A stretch of 64,000 nucleotides of DNA from Hemibagrus wyckioides (GCF_019097595.1 NC_080716.1:11031401-11095400), one strand, 5' to 3'; shown: positions 12,353 through 26,325, numbered from the stretch's first letter. Notes: a model not told the origin generated them from the letters alone. Made by a program: numbers and translations.

Positions 12353-12626
12353 CAGGGGCGGACTTAACCAATAAGCGAGGTAAACAGCCGCTTAGGGCCC
12401 CGGGGAATTAGGGGGCCTCGACCAATACCAAGAAGCCTATATAAATCATATAGTACTTATTACTTATTGTCTATAACCATTAAGATTTTAACATTATTAC
12501 ATCTTTTCAAATGCGGGTCCCCCCCCATGATTTATGAATAGTGGAATGTTCCTATTGTACTGCACATGTGCGAGATTCCCATACATGGAATCGCTTAGGG
12601 CCCCCAAATCACTAAGTCCACCCCTG
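12353..12626. mobile_element. hAT-type MITE with perfect 8-bp target-site duplication
   Basis: A 274-bp element whose ends are imperfect inverted repeats: CAGGGGCGGACTTA on the left and, read inwards from the right, CAGGGGTGGACTTA, with one mismatch in 14. It is flanked by identical 8-bp duplications TGTGTAGT at 12345-12352 and 12627-12634. CAGGGG-type ends and an 8-bp duplication are diagnostic of hAT transposons. There is no coding capacity, so it must have been moved by an autonomous relative. Confidence 0.88.
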
Positions 12627-12634
12627 TGTGTAGT

Positions 12635-15600
12635 ACATCATAAGGCATTACAGTGATTCATGACATTGCATGTAACGCTTTATGAGGCATTATAAAATTT
12701 GATTAAAATGCTTACAATGAACCATTACCATATACTTAAACACAGATATAATGGATTATGAAATTTGACCCTCATTGAAAGGAAAGTGAAATGATGTGTC
12801 TGTATAGACAACAGAGACCTGAGCTGTTCTTTTATATAATCGGTGAAAAGCAATGCACTAAAGGATTAGTATTCTCAATATTCATTAAACATTAGGCAAG
12901 AAATACCTGGATAACCTACTGCATCTGCAGAGATTCTGCGGTAGGGAAAGATTGCACGATTAGCAATCCCATAATGCAATGGGACTGGTGTAGATGAGCT
13001 GTCAGAGTCAAAAATGTTGACTCTAAATTATATGTTAAATGTTGTGTCTAGTTTTAAACCGTACATGTTATGATGTTGTAGGTCACATGACAAAACCAAC
13101 ACTGCTGCTATAGTATGTCTAGACTATATTCAGACTTCACACTTGATCATACTGGTCATTACTGTATCACTAGCTGAGCAGCACTTACTGTATTGAATGC
13201 AGTAGGTACTGTCACACTACGCAGTTTTGGATACATGCCTGTATCCGTATCTGTTTGTTTGAGACTCCCATGATCCTCAGCCACCAGTCAACACCTCATT
13301 ATGAATGTAATGCACCTGTTTCTAAACACACTATTTTCCTCAAAGGCTCACATGCAACATTATGCACAAGTAGCTTCCCAGCCGCTGTTATCTGACTGTC
13401 ATGATTAGTTTTTTGACCATTCGCCTGCTACACGTTTCTGCTACATATTGCTTTTAATAAAAACAGAAAACCTGCATTCCATCTGTCTGCTTGAAGACAT
13501 TATCATAGTCATTTTTTATGCCAGAGCACTGTAGTGCTTTAATAAATGATAATGGCTTCTCACTGAGACTTCCAATGGTTGCTATAAATTACTTCAAAAC
13601 CAGCTATAGATTTTCTTCTTCTGCCTTGCCTTTCTGTTCCTCTTACACATAAATGATGTAAGAAAATAAACCTAATTGAAAACAGACCTTTGGGGATGTT
13701 CCTTTGTAATACATTGGTGCAAAGACTGTTACTTTTTATTTATCTTTCTGACCCTGTTAGTTAAGACTTTGACAAAGAAAGTGGGAGACAGATAAGTTAG
13801 ATAAGGTAAGAAGTAAAAGAAAAAAGCACATGCCTTTTTTTTCAAAAAAGCATTGTTTGAGGAAGTGGTACTTAAGCTTTTAATGGTAAAAATGTGGCAA
13901 AACATGAAGCAAAAAAAAGATCCTGTCATGTTTTAGGTCTACCTTTATAACACACATTTGCTATCGATTTTCTTAAGGCTCTAAGTATTCATTTGTCCTT
14001 TATCTTTCCCATTATGTTCTAACTCCCTATAACCATTTCATTTCATTAAGGAAAACGCAATCTCCCTCCCACACTTAATACGGAGGTCATTTTCATCATT
14101 TGTTTCCATTACTTGTTCTTTTCCTGGAGTACTATTCCTGGCTATTTCTAGTTCAGTGCTATGGGGAAGCACTGCACATGTGTGAATATCTATTCTAATC
14201 CACACATTCGCAAACACAGGGGGTCTACAGAGGGTAACTCTGTACTCTGTCTCGGTGAGGTCTGACGGAGGCGTATCATGCTTGGGCTATGTTGAAAAGG
14301 TCAAGTGGAGAAAGATGGAAAGAGGATGAACTTTCCTGATATTTGGGTTTGAGTTTAATATCACTCTGCCTCAGAGAACAAAGGAATACATTAACACACT
14401 ATTTCTCCAAAAAGATGAACCAAAGGAAATGAACAGACACACACACACACACAGTGATATAACTGATAATTGTGCCTCTGTAACTATATGTGCCACCTGG
14501 TCTCACAAGTGTTCGGCAGATTCGATGCTGAAGGCTATTTTGGGTTAGTGCCTACTTATTCTCACTTAACACAGAAACACCACAAAGTCTTTAACAAATT
14601 GCTGTGTATACCCAGCTGTCCAGCTCCAAGCTGAACGTATGGTGCATCAATGACCTGCATTAGGAAGCTCTTCAGTTGAACTTTGGATGACTGGTGCTGC
14701 AGGGGATGATTGACGTCTCTGATTTTTCTTTTCCTCCTGTTTCTTTGTTTCTTAGTAACCAAAACCATTTATCAGTTTTCAACTTATATTGACAGCAGGG
14801 TTTACTGAGGACCGTAAAGTAGCCATTACTTACAGGTTAGGTGTCTATATGGTGTATGTTCAATAGAATAAATAACACATTGTGTATAATAAGACCAAAA
14901 AGGGAAAGAAGGCTAGACTAACAGTTATTCACTACAAAGATATTGCAGAGCTAGCTGATAAACAAATAAGTCCTTATTTAATTTGAACCCTTTTCAGTAC
15001 ACTAGCATTCCTTTACGCTGGCGGAAAACAAATGAATTATTTTATGGCCTCGAGTCTGGTATAAATTTTGCCAGGATGCTTTTCACTTTCCTTGTGAGAT
15101 GTTGGTATACAGAATTTTACTTGTTAAAGATTATGTCTTCAAATTTTAGGTGCTTATGAACAAGCACTTGGGGCATCTCATAGAGCAGAAATGGCTTTGA
15201 AATCATCATTTACTTGGAAGATATAAACATTTGTGTGAAACAAACTAACCATTTTGAGGGAGAACTTTTCTATGAAAATTGCCTCTATAGTCTCCTTTCA
15301 CATGAGTCATTAACCACCACTGTGGAGTGTGACATGACAAAGAAATTCAATGCTGAACATGGGCACCTCAAAACAGGTAGAAATGAATTTTTTGGCTTCT
15401 GGTAAAAAGAGTTAAAGAACCAGCTCAGCCACAGTGCACTAGATCTCCCCTTTTTCAAATTAGCCCAGAGAACACATCCAGTTTTGCTCTGTTGTCAGTA
15501 ACTTGCAATCCCAGGAAGAAAATATGAATGATTTTCCTTTGAGCCACTCAGGAGTCTGGCTGTCAGTTTCTCCCTCTAACAAAACTTTGACACTTGTGAA

Positions 15601-16120
15601 TTGGACTCTTGGGCATAAATATCATGAACATCAATTAGGAAGTTTGGAAAGTGTGAAACATTGGTGCACATCGCTGTATTGGAAGTTTGATTTCATCCAT
15701 CTGGATGGTCAGTTATAGGTTATTTATGACACACATGTCTTGTCGTATCTTCTTAATTAACTTCAGTTTGTAATTGCAGGTTGTTATATCATTTGGTTTA
15801 CTTGGCTTTTGAGCTAGCTACTTCACAGTCCTTGTTACAGCAAAGACGTGCAAATGTAACCTTGATTCTGAAAGAATGAAAGAAAGGTTTATCTATCTTT
15901 AAGTTATTTCTCATTCCCAGATTAATACTTCAGCTTTTTTGTAGGCTTGAAATTTGGCAGCCTTTTTTTCATTCACAAAACCAAGGTTACAGCTGCAACA
16001 ACGTACGGTATATTATACTGATAGCTAACACAAGGATGTCTCTCTGATTCATACACTGACATGATGCATTAGGAAGAGATCACTTGAATTTAGATAAAGC
16101 TATCAAATATTTCTTAGTCT
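12635..16120. other. Intergenic, mostly unannotated
   Basis: No gene seen. There is one short CA tract near 14438 and a possible old LTR-like end near 13400-13500. The remainder looks unique. Confidence 0.5.
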
Positions 16121-16123
16121 TTG

Positions 16124-16196
16124 TCTTCTTCTTCTTCTTCTTCTTCTTCTTCTTCTTCTTCTTCTTCTTCTTCTTCATCTTCATCTTCTTCTTCTA
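16124..16196. repeat. CTT trinucleotide microsatellite
   Basis: (CTT)n of about 70 bp with two CAT interruptions near the right end. It forms a polypurine/polypyrimidine mirror tract. The apparent poly-Phe open frame across it is not a gene. Confidence 0.92.
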
Positions 16197-16261
16197 TAGC
16201 AAATATAAGACCATTAAGATTATTTCTACAAACACAGGCACTATGTTTTTCCTAGTAAAGT

Positions 16262-16505
16262 GTAGTGCACAGGCGCTCCACTTTATTAGGAATATCTGTA
16301 AACCTGCATATCCATGCAGTTATCAAATCAATTCTGTGTAAACACTTGAGACTGTTGTCTGAAAATCCAAGGAGACCACCAGTTTCTGAAATACTCAGAC
16401 CAACCCATCTGGTACCAACATTCATACCACAATCAAAGTCAGAGATATCATACATTTTTTTATTCTGATGTTTGATGTGAACATTAACTGAAGTTCTCGA
16501 CCTGT
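16262..16505 (-). mobile_element. Tc1-like transposon relic
   Basis: The plus strand shows the terminal repeat 'cactttattaggaatatc' at 16279. The minus strand encodes SDFDCGMNVGTRWVGLSISE, the N-terminal helix-turn-helix region of the same transposase family as 9900-10325. About 240 bp remain of an element normally above 1 kb. Confidence 0.7.
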
Positions 16506-16519
16506 ATCCGCTTGATATT

Positions 16520-17165
16520 TTTTACGTTTACATTTACGTTTCTGGCATTTGGCAGATGCTCTTATCCAGAGCGACGTAAAAAAGTGCTTTGAAATCTCCA
16601 TCCATGAATACATTAACACTGGTTCAATAGGACACAGACTTAGAATACCATCAGCCTTATGTACAACGATACATAAAACAAACAGGGAAAATAAGAGCTA
16701 GTTTAAGTGTTTTCAGTCGTTGTTTGAAGACAGTCAGTGACTCGGCTGTACAGACATCTAGGGGAAGTTCATTCCACCACCTCAGTGTCAGAACAGAGAA
16801 AAGTCTAGATGTATACTTATCTCTTACCCTGAGAAATGTTGGGACCAGTTGAGCAGTGCTATTAGAGGTGCAGTGCGAGGACTAATAAGAGCTTTGAGGT
16901 AAGATGGTGCTGGTCCATTCTTGGCTTTGTAGGCAAGCATCAGTGTTTTAAATCTGGTGAAGCCACCAGAAGCCATTGGTAGGGAACGCAGCAGGGGTGT
17001 GGTGTGTGAGAACTTAAAAGCAGGTTGAAAACAAGTCAGCTGCATTTTGGATCATTTGCAGAGGATGAATTGCATTCAGACGTAGATCTGCCAGTAGAGC
17101 ACTGCAGTAGTCCAGTCTCGAAATGACAAGAGAGTGAACAAGCTTAGCCTGTGTGGATAAAAATT
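16520..17165 (-). mobile_element. L2-type LINE, 3' end of reverse transcriptase
   Basis: On the minus strand broken frames read LVHSLVISRLDYCSALLADL, then TTPLLRSLPMASGGFTRFKT and LMLAYKAKNGPAPSYLKAL, the typical C-terminal part of an L2/CR1-group reverse transcriptase. The element ends at the left with 'ggcagatgctcttatccaga', a usual teleost L2 tail. It is 5'-truncated with frameshifts, hence dead. Confidence 0.78.
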
Positions 17166-17869
17166 GCACTGCTGTTACGTGTGTGTGTGTGTGTGTGTAC
17201 ATTCTTTCTAGAAATGCTTAAATCAGCAAAATTGCCTACCAACTGAATGAAACCTTCGAGCTTAATCTTCACTAAGATCATTTTATAATTTGCAGTGTAG
17301 AAGCTGTGAAACTTTTCTTTCAAACACATGCCCAATATTAGGCATGTCATCATCACAGCTGAACAAGGGCACACTGTTATTAGCTCAGCCTGATATAAGT
17401 GATGCATGAATATATACTAATTAACTGTCACTTGCTTGGAACCACAGTGGTGACATTCATTCAACCTGAGCACCAAAAAGCTATTACCCTCATCATTATA
17501 GGTAACAAATACCATTAATCACTTGGTTTTGTGGTATAAATAATATTACAGTGATACATAAATTTAGCACTGAATATATAACAATGGAACCAGTTGCTGA
17601 TCCACTGTTACATCAGACCAGGGCTGAAGAGGTGCAGCAGACACTTTTCTTATGTACACCAATTTGTCTCACATATATTGTGCAGATCTTGGATCTATCA
17701 CTATCAGATCGTAGCATTCTTGAGAAAGTGTGAAAGACTTCCAGGGACATCATGGCACAGAAAATCACCCTTTCACTCTCTATATTGCATAGACTAGATT
17801 TAGCCTTGCCTTAGGACTTATACACCCTTGCTATGAGTAGCAGACCTATATGCAGTAGACACACAACAT

Positions 17870-18440
17870 GTCAAACTCGTCCATCCTTTTCCATTTGTCG
17901 CCATGTTCGCAAAATCCTACCAAATTTGTCAGATCCTGGATGATTGTTTCGATAGCATTTATTGATGGCATGATCAACTGCATGTCTTGTGAGCCTTGGG
18001 GTCAACCTTACGACATTTTGTGTTGCCAGACTATAAATGGTGGTTGTCATACAATGACAACGAGCATGATAGTCTCCCGTTCTTTGACAAAGATGTCTCA
18101 CATTCAGCATTGGGGATTTCTTCTTCATCTGAAGATGGTGCATCATGCTCTAGGATGTATTCATCTTCTTCTTCAGATACCTCCTCCTCTTCTAAATCAT
18201 CAGAAAAAATCAGATATATGCCCTGTTGGCCACTGAAACCTGTAGGCTTCAGGAAAGAGACAACTTGGGGTTCTGTCATTTCAGCACCTCTATAGACTCT
18301 GAATATGTTCACTGTTAGTAAACAAGAGGCTTTCAAGAAATGTTTATTTTGTCTGAAATTTTGTTTATTTGGTCTGAAATTGAAATTGTTGAAATAATTA
18401 TTTAGTTTGTGAACTAGAGTTATGTGTGGGTTCACATGGA
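17870..18440 (-). pseudogene. piggyBac-like transposase N-terminal relic
   Basis: Two overlapping minus-strand frames together resemble the N-terminal part of a piggyBac transposase: an acidic stretch (DDLEEEEVSEEEDEYI, then APSSDEEEIPNAE) followed, after a frameshift, by QNVVRLTPRLTRHAVDH, which resembles the 'NIVR-PGPT-A' region. The catalytic domain is absent. This is recognition by pattern alone; an unrelated domesticated or chance acidic ORF is possible. Confidence 0.42.
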
Positions 18441-21400
18441 GAGTAGATGCTGCACATGCACAAAAAAGTTTTAGTTTTGTTCAATCATTAGCACAAATAA
18501 TTGCATGAAAATGTGAACTAAGGTTATGTTTTACTTTTTCTTCTAATATTAGGGTCACTCTAAGAAAAGTTTTATAAATATGTAGAAGATATAAAAATAT
18601 TGAGGCCACATTAGTGACCTGGGTTCACTGTCACATGAACTACATGAAATTAAATATGAAACAAAGTGTAAAAAACAATTTATCACTGTCATCTTACTGG
18701 ATTTAATTAAAGCTAACGTCTCGTTTTTTCGGCTGCCTAACCTGATTAGATCAGAATAGACGACAAGACATGTGACCATTTCCTTTATTCTCTGATAAGA
18801 GCTTATCAGAACATTTCAATTCTTTCCAGGACAGTGCACATTCCAGCCAGTTTTAATAAACATTTTGCATGAAGAGAGATAATGTGTGCAAGTGGTTTAA
18901 GAAGTAACCCGGTGTAAGGAGACTTTTTGTTACTTAAGTTAATTGTCTGAGACGAACACGTGACGTCTTCTAAAATAAATTCAAAAAAGAAAAGAAAAAC
19001 TGCTGATTACTCTCTTAATCGGCCATAATGGAGACAAGATACAAGCAGTTCATGCATGTGACTATGGAGAATATAAAATCTCAGATGCTTGTGCAACTGC
19101 AAATTGTGCCATAACTTCCTCATTTTAACCCAGAATGCAAAGTCAGTCATTTAGAAGTGCAGAAATTCTGAGAAATTGCTGAGAGTAACTAATATTAAAG
19201 CCAGATTGAGAAAGAAACACAGTCTATGTGAGAAACAAATGCTGATGTTCATGTGGTTTGTGGTTCTTTATGTCTTTTTCTTTGTCTAGACACCAATCTG
19301 AGGAACCATTTTCCAGAGATTTCGTACTGTCAATCATTGCCAGTCGCTTCTTAGGCAACATAAAATAGCAAAAACAGCAAAAAAAATGTGTCTAGACAAG
19401 GATAAATATTCTGTATGATTCAGAAAATGCGAAGTAAACAATACGTCTTACTGTGGACTGCTGTTTAGGGACAGTTTTATATTTCTTTGACTGTCGGTTC
19501 ATGTGAGAACCAAGATGAATTCGTTTGGGTTGCTGTTTTTTAGAGACATTCTTGAAGGATTACATTTATATTAGAGGTGAAATTAGAGAAAAGTAAGGGG
19601 GATATGGAACTTTGCAAAGGGCAATTGTTTTAGAGTAAAAAAATCCTGAAAATTCTGATTCTCCTCTGGTGCACTAGAGCACAATTAATGCACCAAGCCA
19701 TGGTTAAAGATTTACAAACTTTAAGGTGGAGGGTCATTCATTTTCTTTGCTCTCAGTGGATTTTTCAAGTAAATGTACCAGCCTAGAGCAACATTTAATA
19801 GCATATTAATTCACCTACTTCAGTAGCTTAATACCCATGCAGCTTCCAGAAGATGAAGCTGGAGTATGTTGAGATACTTGATTGCCAAATACCATGTTTC
19901 TTGAGTACACTCCAAAACTAGAGGCACAAATAAGCTATTCATAATGTAGACATAGTTAGATGAGGACACATTTGCAAAATAGCCTATAAAATGGTCACAT
20001 AGACAAAATACTTTCAGAAATTAATCAAAAATGAACGTCCTGTGTTGAGGTATTGTTTCAGTCTATTTCGTGGAAACTCATTATGCTATTGCACTGGTAA
20101 GGTTGCAAGTTCACACACAAACATTCTACATTTTTTAAACATTAGGATGATGCTTTAATCCAAAGAAATGTATAAATGAGACAGGCTACAGCTGAACAGA
20201 TGATGGATTTTCTCAAAGGAGCTCAACTGTGACAGTTTTTGGTGCTGTAAGTTTAATCGAATAACAATCCATCATTCAATAGCCCAGTGAGTTAAACACT
20301 GACCCAGCTCTGCAAAGTGAAGATAAAACTTACACTGGGTATGACAAGACAGATGCTTGGAGGTTGGATGTAAGTGCAAGACGTTTATTAACAAAAAAAA
20401 TTACAACAATGGAAATCATCATATTATTAGGAAACTGATACAGAGGAGCAGAGGTAAAATGATACTGGCGAACAATGTTATCCACATAGGCCAGGCAAGG
20501 TCAGAGTCAAGAAAAGGCTAAACATGACTAGGAAGATAGATACTGGGAGCTGGAGTCCACGTGTGAATCTCTAACAAGCTGAAAACACAGCGAAAACAAC
20601 GCAATCTAACTTACAGTTGGCTGGTTAGGGTTAAACAGAGACATGCTGTGCTCTGTGAAATTTTGTGGAGGAAATTAAATTGTGTCACTGATCTCCTCAA
20701 AGCTACAAGCAACGGGGATTAATATTAATATAAATTACCCACGCTTTTTGGAATCATTAGATTAGATGACGTTGTAATCATGTTGGACTATCGGTATTGT
20801 TCTTAAATTACAAAAAAAAGGTATGGATTGCTGAACTGAAGCTGAAGTAAATATTTAGATGCAATTTTGGATTGGATGACAGGGCCCAGGGTTGAAGATT
20901 TATTAAAGTGAGAGATGATATAGAAAAGAGGGCAGGAAGGATGGATGGTATTGCTGGCATTCTGCAAAGCACTCTTCTTTGCTGTTCTGTAAATCCTCTC
21001 CAGTCCGCTGAGTGTAGAAACAGCCAGCTGGCATATCAAAAATACCTGTGCAGAATCTCTGACTGTGCCTCACTTCTGCATAGGTCAGTTTTACAGCTTT
21101 ATCAGAGCTATCCTAGCCCATCAATCTTTCCGTGAAAAAAAGCCTCTTTCTTTAAAGACAAGCTGCTGGAAGAAGTCAGGAGTAGGATGGGGATTTAATT
21201 TGGCTCTGACAGATCTTGCTGTGAGTCAGCACTTCACATTCATCCCTACAGGCCTATTTGCCTTTAATTACTAGAAATGAATCTTCTGTTCTTCTTGGTT
21301 AAACAGGGGTTATAATTTGCGTTTCTTCTGCCAATACTTCGTGATAATAATTAAGTCTCTGTGTAGTTTTTAGTAAGTCTCTTTTCCTAGTATTTTTCAC

Positions 21401-22230
21401 TTTCAATTTGATATATTTCCCATGAAAGAGTATGTCGAGAAATGCCTTTCGTTTCCCAGAACTTCTGTCTTTTATGCCTGTTAATTACTATTATTTTATA
21501 CCTCAGGCTTTCTGTACTTCTTTGAAACTGAAAATTCTTGCACAGAAAATTGCAATAAGGTCTGTCTAACTAGATCTAAACTGTATACATATGTAGCTTG
21601 GAGTGTTTTGCAGTAATCGATTAGGAAATGTAATACATCCTGAGATGTTTAGCTGTAAGGATGTGATATATAATCAATACATTTCATTACAGTTAGCAGC
21701 TGGTGAACAGCAACAGTACACTAAAAAAAAACACAAAATATGTGATAAGGCAGGTTTTATTAAAACGATAATTTTTTTTAAATTCAGTATTAAGTTTCTT
21801 ATCAATTCTCAGTTTCATTGCTAATGATAAACTTATTTTAGTATGTTTTTAATTAGTAGATTGAATCTTGTAGACTGAGTGTGATCATGTAGTATTACGA
21901 ATTCTCATAAGGATGTAGGTACTGATGGGAATAAATAACTATTTGTGTTATGTTTTAAGCATGTGCAGTACAGGAACATGACTGTTGCAGCACACCAGTG
22001 ACTAGATTCTTGATCCTCAGATGAGTCTGGTTTAAGTCAAGCCTTTATAAATATGTACATATTAAAAACATATAAAAACAAATTGTGTTTACGTTACTCG
22101 TTTCAATTATTTGGAACTGATGCACACATCTAAATGAAATAAATTCAATGAGATTTTTTTTGTTTTTCAGTGTAAGAGAGTGTTCTGTTGCAGATGCATA
22201 AATATAATATAGCCATGTTCCTTGACTCTT
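18441..22230. other. Intergenic, nothing recognised
   Basis: Unique-looking AT-rich DNA. No open frame here shows family likeness, and no clear transposon ends or RNA genes were seen. Confidence 0.5.
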
Positions 22231-22234
22231 GAAT

Positions 22235-22690
22235 ATTTGTTTTGGGCCATTTAACTACAAAGTGTTTACATTAATTAAATGGTTTGCTAGGTCAGATTGA
22301 AGTCCGTTGAGATCCTTGATTTACTAAAAGCCATCAATTAAAAGAAAAGTGTTCCTAAAAATGCTTTTCAGCTAATGGTATGACCAATTATCAATTCAAA
22401 CCATTTATTTGTCTTAAGCTGGCATATGCAGTGCTTTAATTGACATCTATCCTAAAGGATATGGTAGTTGCTTCCACAGAAAACTGGCCATTTTAATGTT
22501 TTGGAAAGAAAATGGAATGTTTTTAGAACCTAAATTTGTTATCTGTGAAGAGTCCTGATATCGTGTCACAGCATTTGGCAAATGTAAGCATCTTTGAATT
22601 AAGAGTAGAATGTTCTGTTGATCCTGATAGAGCTGACAAGTCCATTTGTCACGTGTACCTGTGTGTGGTAATCTAATTAACAAAGAGCAC
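22235..22690. promoter_or_regulatory. Candidate conserved non-coding element
   Basis: A repeat-free stretch rich in homeodomain-like cores (TTAATTAA, CAATTA, TTTAATTG) with a forkhead-like TGTTTAC. It lies in the large MALRD1-ARL5B gap, where distal enhancers could sit. Appearance only. Confidence 0.22.
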
Positions 22691-25600
22691 TGGCTGTGTT
22701 CAGCACTTTGAATGTAAATTACTTTATAGTCTACAGCTTCCAGATTCTTTCCAGAGGCAATGTTCTTATTAAAACTATGGCATAAAAATAATTATCATTC
22801 AAATGATTAAATCCATGTGAGACACTTGAAGTAAAGTACTGTATATGACATGTTACTGCGTCAATGTGACAAATGAAACATGGCCAAGGTTGAGTTTGAT
22901 ATTTTGGGAGTATAGGAGAATCCCCTGCCCATTTCATACATCAAATGGTCAGAGTAAATAAAAGCAGGGCTCACATTAATGACAGCATATAAATCACTGT
23001 CCAGATTAAATTACACCAATCTTTTATATATATAAAAAAATCTATTTACAGCACCTTATATATGATGAATGTCAATGTTTTGACACAAGTACACATCAGC
23101 ATATCAAATTTTCACAAGATTGCTCAGAAGACCACTGAGAACCAAGGAACAGCTCTTTGGACCCCTCCTGGGCTCAGAAATAGCTTTCAGTCTCCACTAA
23201 ATGCACTAAACAGAGAAAGTCTCAAGTTTGAAAATGACCCTAGATAAACCCATGTTAAAAAAAACAGTAAAAAACCTTAAATATTCTAAATCACTAATCA
23301 AATTAACTTACTCTATTATATTTCTACATCTATTATTGCACTATATTTATATGCTGTGTATCTATATCTATATACCTACATAGTCATGGAAAAATTAAGG
23401 TATAACATTTTTTAAGGTCATCACCGACTTTATAAACAAACAAACACACACAAGAGTTTTCAGTATGTATCTATTATTCTCTAGAGCTGCTTGGTCCTGC
23501 TTGGTCATCACCTGACAATCACTCACTGCTGCTAAGCATGGCCTCAGATGGATAGCCTGAAAATCGGTATGATATTATTATGGATGCTACCACATAGAAC
23601 TCAGAAAAATGGCTGTAGATAGCCTTAGGACTGCATCCATCAATGAAAATGCTTTGTGACAATGTCCTATATAAATAAAATGTAATCGAACTGAAAACTT
23701 ATGTTACATGACTATAATAATAAAAAATTAGGCATTAACAATTTCTGTAGATTAAAAAACGTTGACTCAAAAGGCAGAATGAATATTCCGATTGTCTCAA
23801 TTGTCTGAGATAGAATAAACCATTTTCAGCCACTGCTGTGAACTGACAGGGAGCTCCATTGCTAGCTCAACGCATTAAATATCCCAACTGTTGTCTATCA
23901 AAAATATCTCAGGATATAATAGGACTTGACGTTGGATGGTAAAATACATTCTCTGTGATAGATATAAAGGGAAAAAAAATTCATTGTGAAACATCACTAG
24001 CACTGTGCTATATATTTATTCTACTTTCCTGGATTGTCTAACTGTCTTCTCATCTTGACACATTGACCCCAGTCAATTTCTGAGAAAGAATTGAGGCTGA
24101 TCTCAGTCATCACTACTGATCATGATTTGTGGAACAGGCTCAGCACTATATTTACATCCAGTTGTGAATTACAGAAAACTACTGGCCTAGAGCTCAACAT
24201 CGCCAAACTCACCACAGGTGCTACTGAAGATCATGGCCGAGGTGGATTGATGGAAAAACCAGGATTTAACCAGGAGACTTCTGTGCCAGTCACGTTAATA
24301 CATACATTATGATAGATTTTCTAGATGATTTATTCAATGTCTAAAATGTTCACATAAAGTAATTCATTATCATGTGAAACAAATGATGTGCTATAGATTA
24401 AAGAATTGTTCGCATGAAACAAATATAGGATTGTCACAAAGCACCCTATGAGCTACTGAAACAACCTTTATCCCTATCGCTGAGCTTGAAGTGTGAAATC
24501 ATGGGCTCTTAAACTAAACAGACATTAGGTAGATGGATATAAGGGAAATTAAATTTAAAAAAAAAAGGAAATTTTCCAATAGACCAAAGTGTGTATTCTC
24601 AACTAGATATATTACATGAAAACTGACTAATCAAGGGTAACAATAAGAACAGTCAGATTTAACAAATCAACAATGAATGAACCAAATGGCTCAAATGTAT
24701 GTGTATACTGGTGTGATACTCACACCAGTATAAATATAATAATAATAATGTAATATAAGTATAATAATGTAATAATAATAATACTCATTATTATAATAAT
24801 TACTGAACAGAAATGTAAAATCTTTCACTGTTATAATATGTAGTATGTATGTACTGTAGTTAAGTAAAAAAAAAGACTGCATTTCTTGGAAAGTCATATG
24901 CATGTTATCCCTTCTTTATTGCAAGCTGTATAAAGATTTATTGTGAAAACATTTTGGTGTTTTTGTTTTTTCAGCTATGCTTTCTACTGTCAATTTTTCA
25001 TATATATCATTTTATCCCTTTCTCCTGCTCTATAAAAGGTCCATATTTCCTGTTTAAGGTCTATTGGGAAATCCTTTTGACACTTACAGCAAACTGCTTC
25101 AGAGATTAAACCTGTGTAAACTACAATCCATTAAAAAACATATTCCAGAAGAAGCTGCTGTTGTGTTATATGGGGTTTCTTTTCTTATATGGGGGTATTT
25201 TGGAAAATGTGAACTTGTAAGCAGATAACACAGTGCCCTGATATACTGACTTTGGTCTGAGAGGTTATCACACAGGCTTGTTTTTCACACCATCACATAC
25301 TGCACAGAAATATTTAGCTATAAGAAACATTTCACTATCTATGATCTCTCACTTGCATTACTGTTATTTGCATAACACCCTAGTGTTGTAAGCTTACACA
25401 CCAGTGAGCTTTCTGTTTTAAAAAAAGCTAAAGGATTGTATAAAAGTTGAACAAATTGATATTGACTTGTTCTGATGTCGCAACACAATCAAGGACTCAT
25501 CTACAACGTTGCAGTATAAATCCAGTGCTACAGAAGGCAAATTAAAATCAGTCCAAATCGGATCACTGAGAGCTAATCTCACTTTGTCATGTTCTACAAA

Positions 25601-25844
25601 GCTTGAATCAGTAATCATGTTTTGGTGCTCAAAACCCAAATCAACCAATATTGTGTATGGCAGATTGTTTTCTTTTACATCAACCATTTTGCAACCTGAC
25701 CACATTGCAATACAAGATGAAAATATTCTCGGGTTGTTCAACTTGAAAGATTTTCTGAATAAGGTATAACCCTTCCTTATTTGAATTAGTCATTCACTCT
25801 ATTATTAGCGGTGGAATAATAAAATGGCTCTTTGGTGTGAAAAT

Positions 25845-26110
25845 GACAAAGAATTAATGATTCAGAAATGCACAAATCATGTACTCTATTTAATGAGCTT
25901 GTCATTTAGTCCAAACAGACTTTCATGGTTTTTTCCCCCCTTGAGTGTTATGCTCACTGTGCAAATAATTCCATGGGGAGCCAAATTTCTTGCAAGACAG
26001 GTGGGCAGTAAGATACAGCTTTTCCATAATGACCTTAGTGACAGTCATAAGCATTTTTTCTCTTCTATCACACACAAACACACTCAGCTGCCTGTCATTT
26101 GGATGCCTTT
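25845..26110 (+). repeat. Diverged duplicated segment, copy 1
   Basis: It shares, in order, 'tatttaatgagctt', 'tttttcccccttgagtgt' and about 45 bp around 'aggtgggcagtaagataca' (from 25998), then 'ctgcctgtcattt', with 27350-27600. No ORF is common to both copies. Confidence 0.6.
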
Positions 26111-26219
26111 AATGGACAGGTCTTACAGCACAGGACAACAGGGTGTAATCACTTTAGCAAATATAGTTCAATGGATCGGAGCTGAACTCCATCACAAAGG
26201 AAACATAATATTAATTAAA

Positions 26220-26325
26220 AGCACCATGGACCCCATTCAGTTTAATTTTTATAGCACTTAGTTATGGGTATTGTCACAAAGCAGATTTAGAGAAATATAT
26301 GAATATACATTTTACATTTTGAAAA
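26220..26325 (+). repeat. Short dispersed repeat ('caaagcag' family)
   Basis: The order 'ttcagtttaatttttatagc', 'gtcacaaagcagattta' matches copies at 42955-43025 and 56068-56165. It is a common fish repeat type, probably a LINE or SINE tail. Confidence 0.5.

Noticed and set aside
16084..16341. 85-residue poly-Phe open frame
   Set aside because: Translation of the CTT microsatellite joined to Tc1 relic sequence.
25418..25769. 107-residue minus and 86-residue plus overlapping open frames
   Set aside because: Both strands are open and neither resembles a known family; no splice or codon-use support. Could be an ancient relic, but unsupported.
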